A DNA stretch of 64,000 bases from Cellulomonas sp. Leaf334 (GCF_001424195.1 NZ_LMOO01000001.1:1656812-1720811); one strand, 5' to 3'; counted from the stretch's first letter, positions 42,251 to 51,839 are shown. The notes: generated by a model from the sequence alone, not told the origin. Numbers and translations are program-made.

Positions 42251-43180
42251 CTACAGCGACTGCGACGGCGGCGTGCCGGTGACCGGACCGGTGGTGCCGG
42301 CCGGCTTGACCGCGTGTCCCCCGAACTGCTGACGCAGCGCGGCGACGGCCTTCATCGCCGGGGACTCCTCCTGGCGCGACTGGAACCGCGCGAACAGTGC
42401 CGCCGAGATCACCGGTGCCGGCACGGCCAGGTCGATCGCCTCGTCGACGGTCCACCGGCCCTCGCCGGAGTCCTCGACCCAGTCGTCGATCTCGCCCAGG
42501 CCCGGATCCTGCCCGAGCGCCTTGACCAGCAGCTCCAGCAGCCAGGACCGCACGACCGTGCCTCGCTGCCATGCGCGCATCGTGCCGTGCACGTCCGTGA
42601 CCAGGTCCTTCGCGGCCAGGAGCTCGTAGCCCTCGGCGTAGGACTGCATCAGCCCGTACTCGATGCCGTTGTGCACCATCTTGGCGAAGTGCCCGGCGCC
42701 GACCGTCCCGGCGTGCACGAACCCCTCCTCGCGCGGGCCCTCCGGACGTAGGGCGTCGAACACCGGCATGACCTTCGCGACGACGTCTGCGTCGCCGCCG
42801 ACCATGAGCCCGTACCCGTTCTCGAGCCCCCAGACACCGCCGGACACCCCGGCGTCCAGGAAGTCGACACCCGTCCGCGCCAGCACGTCGGCGTGCTTCT
42901 GGTCGTCCTGGTAGTACGAGTTCCCGCCGTCGATCAGGATGTCGCCGCTGGTCAGCAGCCCGGCCAGCTCGGTGACGACCCCGTCGGTGATGACCCCGGA
43001 CGGCACCATCACCCAGACGACCCGCTCACCGGCGGGCAGCGCCTCGACCAGCGCCTCGAGGGAGGGCACGTCGGTCACGTCGGGGTTCCGGTCGTACCCC
43101 GTGACCTCGATGCCCGCAGCACGAATGCGGGTGCGCATGTTCGCACCCATCTTGCCCAGACCCACCAGACCGATGTGCAT
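42251..43180 (-). CDS. gnd: 6-phosphogluconate dehydrogenase, short (GndA-like) type
   Basis: This 309-residue enzyme decarboxylates 6-phosphogluconate to ribulose 5-phosphate. It has the dinucleotide motif IGLVGLGKMG at the start, the conserved GGVWGLENGYGLMVGG loop and the catalytic-lysine segment GHFAKMVHNGIEYG. The length fits the short decarboxylating type. ATG 43180 matches the family start. Location between dnaN and recF is common in actinobacteria. Confidence 0.93.
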   Translation of the reverse strand: MHIGLVGLGKMGANMRTRIRAAGIEVTGYDRNPDVTDVPSLEALVEALPAGERVVWVMVPSGVITDGVVTELAGLLTSGDILIDGGNSYYQDDQKHADVLARTGVDFLDAGVSGGVWGLENGYGLMVGGDADVVAKVMPVFDALRPEGPREEGFVHAGTVGAGHFAKMVHNGIEYGLMQSYAEGYELLAAKDLVTDVHGTMRAWQRGTVVRSWLLELLVKALGQDPGLGEIDDWVEDSGEGRWTVDEAIDLAVPAPVISAALFARFQSRQEESPAMKAVAALRQQFGGHAVKPAGTTGPVTGTPPSQSL

Positions 43181-43246
43181 GACTGTGCCTCTCTCGGATC
43201 CGCGCTCGCGCGTCCCACTGTGCCGCACGGGGCGGCGGTGCGCCGG

Positions 43247-44377
43247 TCAGCTGGCGAAGCGGATGGGGACCAGCAGGTACCGGTACTGCGGGTTGTCCTC
43301 ACCGTCGAGCGACTCCTGGCCGGTGAACTCCACAGGCTTGTTCGGGTGGGTGAACGACAGCCGCACGAACGTCGTGCTCAGCGCGCCGAGACCGTCCAGG
43401 AGGAACTGCGGGTTGAACGCCACGGAGATGTCGTCGCCGACGAGCGTCGCCTCGAGCGCCTCGGACGCCTGTGCGTCGTCGCCCTGGCCGGCGTCGAGGA
43501 CGACCTGGCCCTCGCTGAACGACAGCCGGATCGGGGTGTTGCGCTCGGCGACGAGACTCACGCGCTTGGCGGCATCCGCCAGGGCGTGCGTGCTGACGAT
43601 GGCGTGGATCGGCGTCTCGTCCGGGAACAGCCGACGGACGGCGGGGTAGTCCCCGTCGACCAGCAGGCTGGTGGTCTGCCGGCCGGCGGCCTCGAACCCG
43701 ATCATGTCCACGCCGGAGCCGGTGGACAGGGCGACGGTCACGGACCCGGCGCTGCCGAGCGACTTCGCGGCGTCGGACAGCGTCCGGGCACGCACGAGCG
43801 CGACGGTCGAGATGTCCGGCGACGACGGCTTCCAGGTGAGCTCACGCAGGGCGAGCCGGTAGCGGTCCGTCGCCAGGAGCGTGACCTTCTCGCCCTCGAT
43901 CTCGACCCGCACGCCGGTGAGCAGCGGCAACGTGTCGTCCCGGCTGGCGGCGACGGACACCTGGGCGACCGCGTGGGTGAGCTCGTCGCCGTCGACGGTC
44001 CCCGTGGTCGGCGGCATGACCGGGAGGTTCGGGTAGTCCTCGACCGGCATCGTCAGGAGCGTGAACCGGCTCGCGCCGCACGTCACCACGACCTTGGTGC
44101 CGTCGAGCACGACGTCGACCGGCTTGTCCGGCAGCGCACGGGAGATCTCGGCGAGCAGACGGCCCGAGACCAGGACGGTGCCGGCCTCGCTCACGTCGGC
44201 GGGGATCTGCGACCGCGCAGAGACCTCGTAGTCGAAGCTCGAGAGCTGGACCGTGCCCGTGGTGTCGGCCTCGAGGCGAACACCTGCCAGGACAGGGACC
44301 GGCGGCCGAGTGGGCAGGCTGCGCGCCGTCCACGTGACGGCGTCCGCGAGAACGTCACGGTCGACCCGGAACCTCAT
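43247..44377 (-). CDS. dnaN: DNA polymerase III beta subunit (sliding clamp)
   Basis: This 376-residue clamp starts MRFRVDRDVLADAVTWTARS and ends RYLLVPIRFAS, as in actinobacterial DnaN. The three repeated clamp domains cover about 1-125, 126-250 and 251-376. It tethers the polymerase to DNA. It follows dnaA on the leftward replication arm, with the probable origin between them. Confidence 0.98.
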   Translation of the reverse strand: MRFRVDRDVLADAVTWTARSLPTRPPVPVLAGVRLEADTTGTVQLSSFDYEVSARSQIPADVSEAGTVLVSGRLLAEISRALPDKPVDVVLDGTKVVVTCGASRFTLLTMPVEDYPNLPVMPPTTGTVDGDELTHAVAQVSVAASRDDTLPLLTGVRVEIEGEKVTLLATDRYRLALRELTWKPSSPDISTVALVRARTLSDAAKSLGSAGSVTVALSTGSGVDMIGFEAAGRQTTSLLVDGDYPAVRRLFPDETPIHAIVSTHALADAAKRVSLVAERNTPIRLSFSEGQVVLDAGQGDDAQASEALEATLVGDDISVAFNPQFLLDGLGALSTTFVRLSFTHPNKPVEFTGQESLDGEDNPQYRYLLVPIRFAS

Positions 44378-44403
44378 ACCTCACCTCTCGTCGAGCTGGC
44401 CTG

Positions 44404-45087
44404 ACCGGTGTGCCGGCACGGGTTGTGCGGGGTCCGGGGTGGGCAGGCGTCAGGCGAACACTACGCGAGTGGTCCGACGCTCGGTACGGAGCATGGGGAT
44501 GACAACGACAGCCGTGTCGTTCGACGCGGTGCGCCGGTCGCTCGAGCTCCTCTGGCGGTGTGTGGATCCCCCACCTAGAGAAGTGTCATCGTCGTCATCG
44601 GTCCTGTGCACTGTGTGGATCGTCGACGTCCGCGCAGGTCAGGACGCAATCTGCCTGTGCACCCGGGGTGTGGGTCGATTCGGACGTCTGGTGGACGACG
44701 GTGGACGACGGTGGTGACCCACTTCTGCGTCCACTGGTCAGGGGTGTGCCGTCCACACCCCCACCGCGTGTCATCCACCGTCGTCCACAGGTGAGTGCAC
44801 AGGTGTGGAGATTCGTCCCATGCATGTCTCATCCGGAGGGTGAAGGTTCGAGTCAAGAGGCTCGTATCGTTTCGACGGTGAGAGTTGTCTCATGCCCGGA
44901 AGCCCGCAATGCCGGTTTGTGAACACAGAGGTTGGTCCCGGGATGTCCGGTTCCTGGTGTTTCTGCAGGTCAGAGCAGTGCGGTGACGCCCCTGCAGACG
45001 CCGTGCGCCGAATGGGTGAACCGCGTCACAAGTGTCCCCAGGTCCCTGTGGACGGCTGTGGATAACTCAGGCTCCGATGAGCCCGTA
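44404..45087. other. oriC: Probable chromosomal origin oriC (dnaA-dnaN spacer with DnaA boxes)
   Basis: The 0.68-kb gene-free spacer holds many DnaA-box-like 9-mers. One is perfect: TGTGGATAA at 45057-45065. One mismatch: TCGTCCACA at 44781-44789. Two mismatches: TGTGGATCC 44561-44569, TGTGGATCG 44614-44622, CCGTCCACA 44749-44757 and TGTGGACGG 45047-45055. The dnaA-dnaN spacer is the usual actinobacterial origin. No strong AT-rich unwinding element stands out. Small ORFs in it look like chance. Confidence 0.75.
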
Positions 45088-46632
45088 TCAGCCTCGGTTC
45101 TGCTGCTTGATCCGGTTCGTCAGCTCGGTGACCTGGTTGTAGATCGACCGGCGCTCGGCCATCAGCTCGCGGATCTTGCGGTTCGCGTGCATGACCGTGG
45201 TGTGGTCACGGCCACCGAACGCCTGCCCGATCTTGGGCAGCGAGAGGTCGGTCAGCTCACGGCACAGGTACATCGCGATCTGACGGGCCGTGACGAGCAC
45301 GCGGGAGCGGCTCGACCCGCACAGGTCGTCGATGCTGAGCCCGAAGTACGCCGCGGTCTGGCCGATCACCTGCGTCGCGGTGATCTCCGTCGTCTGGTCG
45401 TCGGTGATCAGGTCCTTGAGGACGATCTCGGCGAGTGACAGGTCGACCTGCTGGCGGTTCAGGTTCGCGAAAGCCGTGACCCGGATCAACGCGCCCTCGA
45501 GCTCGCGGATGTTCGTCGAGATCTTGCTGGCGATGTACTCCAGCACGTCCGGCGGTGCCTGCAGCCGCTCGCTGCCGGCCTTCTTGCGCAGGATCGCGAT
45601 GCGCGTCTCGAGGTCGGGCGGCTGGACGTCGGTGATCAGACCCCACTCGAAGCGCGACCGCATCCGGTCCTCGAAGCCGTTCAGCTGCTTGGGTGGCAGG
45701 TCGGACGTGATCACGACCTGCTTGTTCGCGTTGTGCAGCGTGTTGAACGTGTGGAAGAACTCCTCCATCGTCTGTTCCTTGCCCTGCAGGAACTGGATGT
45801 CGTCGATGAGGAGCACGTCGACCTCGCGGTAGCGACGCTGGAACGCGCCGGCCTTGCCCTCGCTGATCGAGTTGATGAAGTCGTTGGTGAACTCCTCGGA
45901 GTTCACGTACCGCACGCGCACGCTCGGGTAGAGGTTCTGGGCGTAGTGCCCGATCGCGTGCAGCAGGTGCGTCTTGCCCAGCCCCGAGTCGCCGTAGATG
46001 AACAGAGGGTTGTACGCCTTGGCCGGCGCCTCGGCGACCGCGACCGCCGCCGCGTGCGCGAAGCGGTTCGAGCTGCCGATGACGAACGTCTCGAAGAGGT
46101 ACTTCGGGTTCAGCCGCGCGGGCTCCGCGGGCATGCGCCGGTTCGCCGGGGGCGGACGGTCGTCGTTGCGGCCGCCGTACCGGCGCTCGCGCACCTGGTC
46201 GTCGCGGTCGTCCTGCCCGTCGTCCGGCACCAGGGAGAGATCGGGTCGGGCTTCCCGACGTGCGTCCGCCTCGTCGGCCTCGCGCTCGTCACGCGACTGG
46301 CTGTAGGGCTCGTGCCGCTGGTCCGACCCCGAACCGACCACACGGAGAGCCGGAGGTGCGTCCTCGGCCAGCTCCGGGTCGACGGTGATGGCGAACCGGG
46401 CCTCCCGGTCGAGTGCCGTGCTCAGTGCAGCGGTCACCTCACCCCGGACGCGCGACTCGAGGTAGTCCTTGGTGAGGTCGTTGCCGACCGCCAGCAGGAG
46501 GGTGCCGTCGAGGAGGCCCAGAGGCCGGGCCAGCCGGACGAAGGCGATCTGGCGCGGGGTGATGTCCGGACTCGACTCGAGGGTCGACACCACGTGACCC
46601 CAGACCCGGGAAAGCTCTTCGTCCTGTGACAC
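45088..46632 (-). CDS. dnaA: Chromosomal replication initiator DnaA
   Basis: This 514-residue protein has four domains: an N-terminal interaction domain (about 1-90), a variable charged linker (about 95-180), the AAA+ domain with [27 protein letters not shown] and sensor motifs (about 185-395), and the DNA-binding domain with [12 protein letters not shown] (about 400-514). It opens oriC and controls its own gene. The GTG start at 46632 gives [11 protein letters not shown]. Two perfect DnaA boxes sit about 55-75 bp upstream. Confidence 0.98.
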   Translation of the reverse strand: MSQDEELSRVWGHVVSTLESSPDITPRQIAFVRLARPLGLLDGTLLLAVGNDLTKDYLESRVRGEVTAALSTALDREARFAITVDPELAEDAPPALRVVGSGSDQRHEPYSQSRDEREADEADARREARPDLSLVPDDGQDDRDDQVRERRYGGRNDDRPPPANRRMPAEPARLNPKYLFETFVIGSSNRFAHAAAVAVAEAPAKAYNPLFIYGDSGLGKTHLLHAIGHYAQNLYPSVRVRYVNSEEFTNDFINSISEGKAGAFQRRYREVDVLLIDDIQFLQGKEQTMEEFFHTFNTLHNANKQVVITSDLPPKQLNGFEDRMRSRFEWGLITDVQPPDLETRIAILRKKAGSERLQAPPDVLEYIASKISTNIRELEGALIRVTAFANLNRQQVDLSLAEIVLKDLITDDQTTEITATQVIGQTAAYFGLSIDDLCGSSRSRVLVTARQIAMYLCRELTDLSLPKIGQAFGGRDHTTVMHANRKIRELMAERRSIYNQVTELTNRIKQQNRG

Positions 46633-46686
46633 GTGCTACCTCAGCTGTTCGATCGCGTGGGTGGTCGAGTCTCGCACGACCGTACG

Positions 46687-46707
46687 TTGTCCACACAGTT
46701 GTCCACA
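46687..46707. promoter_or_regulatory. Twin perfect DnaA boxes upstream of dnaA
   Basis: TTGTCCACA occurs at 46687-46695 and again at 46699-46707, same orientation, start-to-start spacing 12 bp. Position suggests DnaA autoregulation of dnaA, with a possible share in origin function. Confidence 0.85.
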
Positions 46708-46950
46708 CCTGTGAGCAGTGGGTCTCGCCGGTGTCACTGGTGCTCAGACACGATGAGGACGGCCTGACGAGCGCCGTTCTGTCGTCGGTGGTCGTCGCAC
46801 CTGGCGGCCATCCACCACGTCGTGATCCACAGGCCGCGCCCCCCGGGCGACGATGACCGATGGTAGTGGCCCGTGGCTGGTCCGGGGAGTGCTCGGTGGG
46901 GTGACGTCCGGACACCCTGTGGGACGATCGCTCCGGCGCGTCGCGCGCAT

Positions 46951-46980
46951 TTGACCGGCCACTACGGCGGGAAGTACGGT
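46951..46980 (+). promoter_or_regulatory. Probable rpmH promoter
   Basis: TTGACC (46951-46956) and TACGGT (46975-46980) are separated by 18 bp, a good match to a housekeeping sigma-factor promoter, about 145 bp upstream of rpmH. Confidence 0.45.
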
Positions 46981-47123
46981 ATTGCAGCCTTCTCGATGGC
47001 CCCTGCTGGCGCGCCCTGACGCCGCACGCACGCGATGCGTGTCCTGGGAGCAGTTCGAACTCGGCAGCCTGAACCTGGTCGCGCGGCACATGCGAGACCC
47101 ACTCGATGTACTTGGAGACTCTC

Positions 47124-47261
47124 GTGAGCAAGCGCACCTTCCAGCCGAACAACCGGCGCCGGGCCAAGACCCACGGCTTCCGTCTGCGTATGCGTACCCG
47201 CGCCGGCCGCGCGATCCTGGCGGCACGTCGTCGCAAGGGCCGCGCGGAGCTCTCGGCCTGA
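47124..47261 (+). CDS. rpmH: 50S ribosomal protein L34
   Basis: This 45-residue, highly basic protein starts [20 protein letters not shown] and includes [19 protein letters not shown], the universal L34 pattern. GTG start behind TTGGAG. It begins the rightward operon with rnpA, yidD, yidC and jag, transcribed away from dnaA, as in most bacteria. Confidence 0.98.
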   Translation: MSKRTFQPNNRRRAKTHGFRLRMRTRAGRAILAARRRKGRAELSA

Positions 47262-47272
47262 CACCACCGTCG

Positions 47273-47638
47273 GTGCTGTCCGCTGCGCACCGCATGCGCC
47301 GCGCTGCCGACTTCGAGCAGGCGGTGCGCCGAGGCGCGCGCGGCGGACGGGACACCCTCGTGGTGCACATGACGACCAGGACCGATCACTCGCCCTCCGG
47401 GCCGGTGATCGGTCTTGTCGTGTCCAAGGCAGTGGGGACCGCCGTGACGCGGAACCTGGTTAAGCGTCGGCTGCGCGAGCTCGTCCGGGTCCGGCTGGCA
47501 GCGATGCCCGTCGACGCCGGCATCGTCGTCAGGGCACTGCCGCCTGCGGCATCGCGCCCGTTCGCCCTGCTGGGAGACGACCTCGACGCCGCGCTCGAGA
47601 CAGCCGCTCGTCGTGCTCGACGCCGGACCGAGGCCTAG
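47273..47638 (+). CDS. rnpA: Ribonuclease P protein component
   Basis: This 121-residue protein starts at GTG 47273 (VLSAAHRMRRAADFEQAVRRG). The RNA-binding motif is KAVGTAVTRNLVKRRLRELVR. It assists the RNase P RNA in maturing tRNA 5' ends. The longer frame reaching back to 46982 overlaps rpmH and is not coding. It starts 11 nt after rpmH. Confidence 0.96.
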   Translation: MLSAAHRMRRAADFEQAVRRGARGGRDTLVVHMTTRTDHSPSGPVIGLVVSKAVGTAVTRNLVKRRLRELVRVRLAAMPVDAGIVVRALPPAASRPFALLGDDLDAALETAARRARRRTEA

Positions 47639-47645
47639 TCATCCC

Positions 47646-47942
47646 ATGACTATTCGGTCCATCGTCCGCGGGATCGTGCGTGCTCCCGGTCGGCTGCTCC
47701 TTCTCCTCCTCACGGGGTATCAACGGTTCATCTCGCCGATGACACCCCCGACCTGCAAGTTCTACCCGTCCTGCTCGCAGTACGCCGTCATCGCGGTCCA
47801 GCGCCACGGCGCGATACGCGGGACGGGCCTCGCCATCTGGCGAGTGCTCCGCTGCAACCCCTGGAACCTGGGTGGCGTGGACGACGTTCCACCAGCACGA
47901 TCCGTCCACCACCATCACGACGTGGCTCCGTCCACGCACTGA
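47646..47942 (+). CDS. yidD: Membrane protein insertion efficiency factor YidD
   Basis: This 98-residue protein has an amphipathic N-terminus and the YidD signature: YQRFISPMTPPTCKFYPSCS followed by AVQRHGAIRG and RVLRCNPWN. The C-terminus has an unusual HHHH run. It helps YidC and Sec insert membrane proteins. ATG 47646 fits the family; a longer in-frame start at 47613 lies inside rnpA. Confidence 0.95.
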   Translation: MTIRSIVRGIVRAPGRLLLLLLTGYQRFISPMTPPTCKFYPSCSQYAVIAVQRHGAIRGTGLAIWRVLRCNPWNLGGVDDVPPARSVHHHHDVAPSTH

Positions 47943-47963
47943 CCCCCCGAGGAGTTCTGCCCG

Positions 47964-49022
47964 ATGGACTGGTTCGACGGTCTGCTCAAACCGATCATGG
48001 TCGTCGTGGCCTGGATCATGGTCCAGTTCCACTCGCTGTTCGAGGCGATCGGCCTCGACCCCGCAGGCGGTGCCGCCTGGGCGCTGTCGATCGTCGGCCT
48101 CGTCATCGTGATCCGGATCCTGCTGATCCCGCTCTTCTTCCGGCAGATCAAGGCGTCGCGCGGCATGCAGCTGCTCGCACCCGAGATGCAGGCCATCCAG
48201 AAGAAGTACAAGGGCAAGACGGACCCCGCCTCCCGTGAGGCGATGAGCCGCGAGACGATGGCGCTGTACCGCGAGCACGGCACGAACCCGTTCGCGTCGT
48301 GCCTGCCGATCCTGCTCCAGTCCCCCATCTTCTTCGCCCTGTTCCGCGTGCTCATCGAGCTCCCGAACGTCGCGTCCGGCAAGTACCCGCCGATCGGTCC
48401 CATGTCGCCCGAGCTCGCGGCGCAGGCCGAGGCAGCGACGATCTTCGGTGCCCCGCTGTCGGGCACCTTCATGCAGGCCGGCTCCGGTCCGGACGCGATG
48501 TCCATCCGCATCGTGACCGTGGTCCTGATCATCGCTATGTCCGCCACCACGTTCCTGACACAGCGCCAGCTGACGATGAAGAACATGCCGCCCGCGGCGC
48601 TCCAGGGCCCCATGGCGCAGCAGCAGAAGGTGCTGCTCTACGTGCTGCCGCTGATCTTCGCGTTCTCCGGCGTGAACTTCCCCATCGGTGTCCTCATCTA
48701 CTGGACCACCACCAACCTCTGGTCGATGGGCCAGCAGTTCTACACGATCCGCCGGATGCCGGCGCCCGGTTCCCAGGCAGAGATCGCCATGAAGGAGCGC
48801 AAGGCCAAGAAGGCCAAGTCGCACGGCACGATCGAAGAGTCCGCAGCACCGGCGGTCATCATCGAGGAGAAGCCACGCGGACAGCGGGAACAGCCCAAGC
48901 GCAAGGACCGCAACAAGCCTCGTCCTGTGATCGACGACGTCAAGGACAAGCCAGTCCCGCCCAAGGACGGCGACGGCCCCAGCACGCCGACGCCCGGCGC
49001 ACCCACCAAGCCTAAGAAGTAG
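47964..49022 (+). CDS. yidC: Membrane protein insertase YidC
   Basis: This 352-residue protein of the Gram-positive/actinobacterial type has no large periplasmic domain and no lipobox. Five membrane helices are visible; the positively charged groove arginine is near IVIRILLIPLFF, and the cytoplasmic hairpin MQAIQKKYKGK follows. The C-terminal tail (about 270-352) is basic and Pro/Lys rich, suited to ribosome contact. It starts 21 nt after yidD. Confidence 0.96.
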   Translation: MDWFDGLLKPIMVVVAWIMVQFHSLFEAIGLDPAGGAAWALSIVGLVIVIRILLIPLFFRQIKASRGMQLLAPEMQAIQKKYKGKTDPASREAMSRETMALYREHGTNPFASCLPILLQSPIFFALFRVLIELPNVASGKYPPIGPMSPELAAQAEAATIFGAPLSGTFMQAGSGPDAMSIRIVTVVLIIAMSATTFLTQRQLTMKNMPPAALQGPMAQQQKVLLYVLPLIFAFSGVNFPIGVLIYWTTTNLWSMGQQFYTIRRMPAPGSQAEIAMKERKAKKAKSHGTIEESAAPAVIIEEKPRGQREQPKRKDRNKPRPVIDDVKDKPVPPKDGDGPSTPTPGAPTKPKK

Positions 49023-49057
49023 CGCACTCGCGCGACGATGATCGGAGAGAGAACTCC

Positions 49058-49573
49058 ATGACTTCGACCCAGCCCGACGCCGTCCCCGTCGAGACCACCA
49101 GCACGAAGCGTCTCGAGGAGGAAGGCGAGATCGCCGCCGACTACCTCGAGGAGCTGCTGGACATCGCTGACCTCGACGGCGACATCGACATCGACATCGA
49201 CCACGGCAGGGCCGCCGTGGAGATCGTGTCCGAAGACCCTGCCGACCGGTCGCTCTCACGGCTTGCCGGTCACGACGGCGAGGTTCTCGACGCTCTCCAG
49301 GAGCTGACCCGTCTGGCCGTCCAGGCCAAGACCGGGGAGCGCAGCCGCCTCATGCTCGACGTCGCCGGCTACCGGTCCGCTCGGCGTGCGGAGCTGGTGA
49401 CCGTTGCCGAAGAGGCCATCGCGCGCGTGAAGGAGTCCGGTGCCGCCGTGGCACTCGACTCCATGAACCCGTTCGAGCGCAAGGTCGTGCACGACGCCGT
49501 CGCCGCGGCAGGGATGTCGAGCGACTCCGACGGTGTGGAGCCCAACCGGCGCGTGGTGATCCGGCCGGCGTAG
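49058..49573 (+). CDS. jag: Jag/KhpB RNA-binding protein (KH and R3H domains)
   Basis: This 171-residue protein has an acidic N-terminus, a KH-type domain (about 50-105) with IVSEDPADRSLSRLAGHDGEVLDAL, and an R3H domain (about 110-168) with MNPFERKVVHDAVAAAG. It lacks the Jag_N domain of firmicutes, which is normal for actinobacteria. It is a sequence-nonspecific RNA binder linked to growth and division. Last gene before the parS-rich tract; a terminator follows. Confidence 0.95.
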   Translation: MTSTQPDAVPVETTSTKRLEEEGEIAADYLEELLDIADLDGDIDIDIDHGRAAVEIVSEDPADRSLSRLAGHDGEVLDALQELTRLAVQAKTGERSRLMLDVAGYRSARRAELVTVAEEAIARVKESGAAVALDSMNPFERKVVHDAVAAAGMSSDSDGVEPNRRVVIRPA

Positions 49574-49587
49574 TTTGCGATCGAACT

Positions 49588-49617
49588 GAAGGGGTGGGCC
49601 TGCGGGCCCACCCCTTC
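49588..49617 (+). terminator. Hairpin terminator after jag
   Basis: Arms 49588-49600 and 49605-49617 pair over 13 bp with a TGCG loop, 14 nt after the stop. Confidence 0.85.
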
Positions 49618-49630
49618 GTCGTTGTCGGCA

Positions 49631-49646
49631 TGTTTCACGTGAAACT
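49631..49646. promoter_or_regulatory. parS: parS site 1
   Basis: TGTTTCACGTGAAACT; 15 of 16 bases match the palindromic ParB site. Confidence 0.92.
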
Positions 49647-49936
49647 CCTGAAGAGATCGCTCGTCTGCCGCCGGAGTCACTCTCCAGGGTGCCAGGGGCG
49701 ATCCGAGACTGGCACGCGGACTCTCGTCCACGGTGGCGCGAGAGTTGTCCCCTGCTACCAGCTGCTTGAGCAGATGCCCCAGCAGCCGTGCGCCGATCAT
49801 GAGCTCCACGAGCCGTGCGCCGATCGTGCGGGTGCGTTGGCGGAGTGGATCCGGCCGTCAGCCAGGATTGATTCATCGCAGGTGGTCCTACATACCGACA
49901 CGTGTTTCCAGAGAGCGAGGGACTGGTGACCGGTCC

Positions 49937-49952
49937 CGTTTCACGTGGAACA
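49937..49952. promoter_or_regulatory. parS: parS site 2
   Basis: CGTTTCACGTGGAACA; a common natural variant of the ParB palindrome. Confidence 0.88.
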
Positions 49953-50330
49953 AGGATGCCGGATCTGACCAATAGCGGATGTGGCTTGATCACCATGCCG
50001 CCTGGTCTCACGGGCTGTTGCAGCGCCTACCGACCGATCGCCCGTCCTCAGAAGCTCGGGATGGGGGGCGATCGCCGTCCTGGATTGGCGTCGGCATGCA
50101 ATGTGGGCGTCCGCGGACTGCGTGGGCAGACTGCCGCAGCCAACGTCGTGCGTCAGGCCATGCCGAGGAGCGCGTGATGAGAGCCCTCTCCCACCAGACT
50201 GGGACGCAGCTGCCGGCACGCGGTCGGCTACAGCTGCTTCACACTGATTCGCATTCGAGGGGTATCTGCGCGGTGAGGTCGTGCGGCCTGTACGGCGGCA
50301 ATGGACATTCGGTCGACCGATCCAACGCGG

Positions 50331-50390
50331 CGCAGGGTGCCGACGGTGACTGTCGCAATCGGGCGCAGGGTGCCGACGGTGACTGTTGCA
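50331..50390. repeat. Imperfect tandem duplication, period 33 bp
   Basis: The segment starting CGCAGGGTGCCGACGGTGAC occurs at 50331 and again at 50364, 27 bases long with one difference. Confidence 0.85.
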
Positions 50391-50414
50391 CTCCGCAGCG
50401 GAACTCTGTGTCGT

Positions 50415-50430
50415 TGTTCCACGTGAAACG
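50415..50430. promoter_or_regulatory. parS: parS site 3
   Basis: TGTTCCACGTGAAACG; the same variant in the other orientation. Confidence 0.88.
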
Positions 50431-50657
50431 ACGGATGGGGATGTCGTCGTCATCGGACAGGTCTCGACGTCCACTCTCCCCAGGGTGTTGCGCGGGACCT
50501 GGCGGTCTGGACCCGCGGCGCCGTGGATGGCGAGACGCTCGAAGACGTCGCACTGAGCCCATCCATAGGTGCTGGTGAGGTCTTTGCCGACTCGTCACCA
50601 CCACGGGCGCGGTGGCGCGCGGGGCGTCCTGCTCGTGACCGCCGAAGTCCACGAGGC

Positions 50658-50673
50658 GGTTTCACGTGAAACA
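50658..50673. promoter_or_regulatory. parS: parS site 4
   Basis: GGTTTCACGTGAAACA; perfect 14-bp core. Confidence 0.92.
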
Positions 50674-50784
50674 GCGGGGATGCGGCCGATGCGCTAGTGC
50701 CTCCGGCTGCTCGGGGCGTGCCCTGGGAGTGCGCATCTGCGCGGACGGCGAGTCTGTCCCACAGGCCAGCGAATGAGACCATCT

Positions 50785-50875
50785 CGACGGGCGACGGGCG
50801 ACGGGCGACGGGCGACGGGCGACGGGCGACGGGCGACGGGCGACGGGCGACGGGCGACGGGCGACGGGCGACGGG
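50785..50875. repeat. Heptanucleotide tandem repeat, CGACGGG x 13
   Basis: Thirteen perfect copies of CGACGGG run from 50785 to 50875, followed by a broken unit CGAACGGG. ORFs through it give only artefactual heptapeptide repeats. It sits between parS sites 4 and 5. Confidence 0.95.
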
Positions 50876-50951
50876 CGAACGGGTACGCGCTATGGGGTAC
50901 GCGCCGGGTAGGGGGCCGATCCTCACCATCGGCGGCGTGGCGGGGGACAGC

Positions 50952-50967
50952 TGTTTCACGTGAAACG
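50952..50967. promoter_or_regulatory. parS: parS site 5
   Basis: TGTTTCACGTGAAACG; perfect 14-bp core. Confidence 0.92.
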
Positions 50968-51839
50968 ACGCCGCGACCTCGCGGCAGCAGGGGGATAGTG
51001 CAGGCGGGTCACCACGCGTGCCTGTAGCCCGTCGCAGATGCCGTCGGTCAGGTCGTGAAGCCTCTCCGAGGAGCAGCTACCCGCACCCGCAGAACGTGCT
51101 GCACGCCGTTGGCGGTGCGCGCGTGGGTTGAGTGAGCACCCGCTCGTGGGAGTAGATGCGTGCGAGCGTGTGCGTAGGTGCGCGAAGGTGAGGTCTCTGA
51201 CAGGCGCGTGCGATGGCTGGAGGTGCGGTGCCCGAGCTTGAGCGTGAGGACCCGTGCGTCCGAGCGGGACATCTCGACGTCGGCCGCTCGCACGTCAGCT
51301 GTCAGGGGCGATAGACCCACTCGTCCACGGTGACGGGCGACCCCTCGTGGACTCTGTCGGCACCGAGTAGGCGAACGACTCTCCGCTGTTCCCGGTCCCT
51401 GCTCGTGCATCTGCTCAGAGCGCGGGGCGGCCGTGGGCGGCCCCCGACGTGACGTGTTCGGTTGCGCCCGGACGAGTCGCCCTTCTCGCGGGGCAACCTC
51501 GCCCTCCTGTGCAACCGAAGACCCGCCTCAGCGATCCTCCGGATCGTCCGATCAGATTGGCCACTGCAAAGGTGTGGTCAGTCAGGCGGGGAGCCTCCGG
51601 TCTTCTCCCCGGACGACCACCGCGCACAGGACCTCGCCGAACGCTGCTTTGCGCCACCACATGGCGGCCGCACTAGTCACTCGCTACGACAAGCTCGCAG
51701 TCGTCAACCGCACGGCGCGGTCGTCCTGCAGATGAGGGTGCAGTGGTTCATCCACCTTCAATGACGGACCTTCGACTACGCGACCTTCGACGAGACGGCG
51801 AATGGGAGAGCTAGCACGAGCGCGGTTCGTCATCGCTTC

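Larger units (their letters stand above)
46633..47123. other. dnaA-rpmH divergent intergenic region
   Basis: This 490-bp stretch has no credible gene. It holds the twin DnaA boxes next to dnaA, another box-like TGATCCACA near 46823, and a probable rpmH promoter at 46951-46980. ORFs drawn here are non-coding shadows or upstream extensions of rnpA. Confidence 0.7.

Noticed and set aside
44932-45438. Small ORF in the origin spacer
   Set aside because: It overlaps the end of dnaA on the other strand and has no ribosome site or family resemblance.
46982-47638. 218-residue version of RnpA
   Set aside because: It would run through rpmH; the family length and start fit GTG 47273.
50785-50875. CRISPR array
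   Set aside because: Units are 7 bp with no spacers and no cas genes.
50697-50963. ORFs with perfect heptapeptide repeats over the VNTR
   Set aside because: A 7-bp unit gives heptapeptide repeats in any frame; there is no start context and no conserved flanks.
51048-51410. 120-residue leftward ORF in the parS tract
   Set aside because: Arg/His/Ser-rich, no coding bias, no start signal and no recognisable family.
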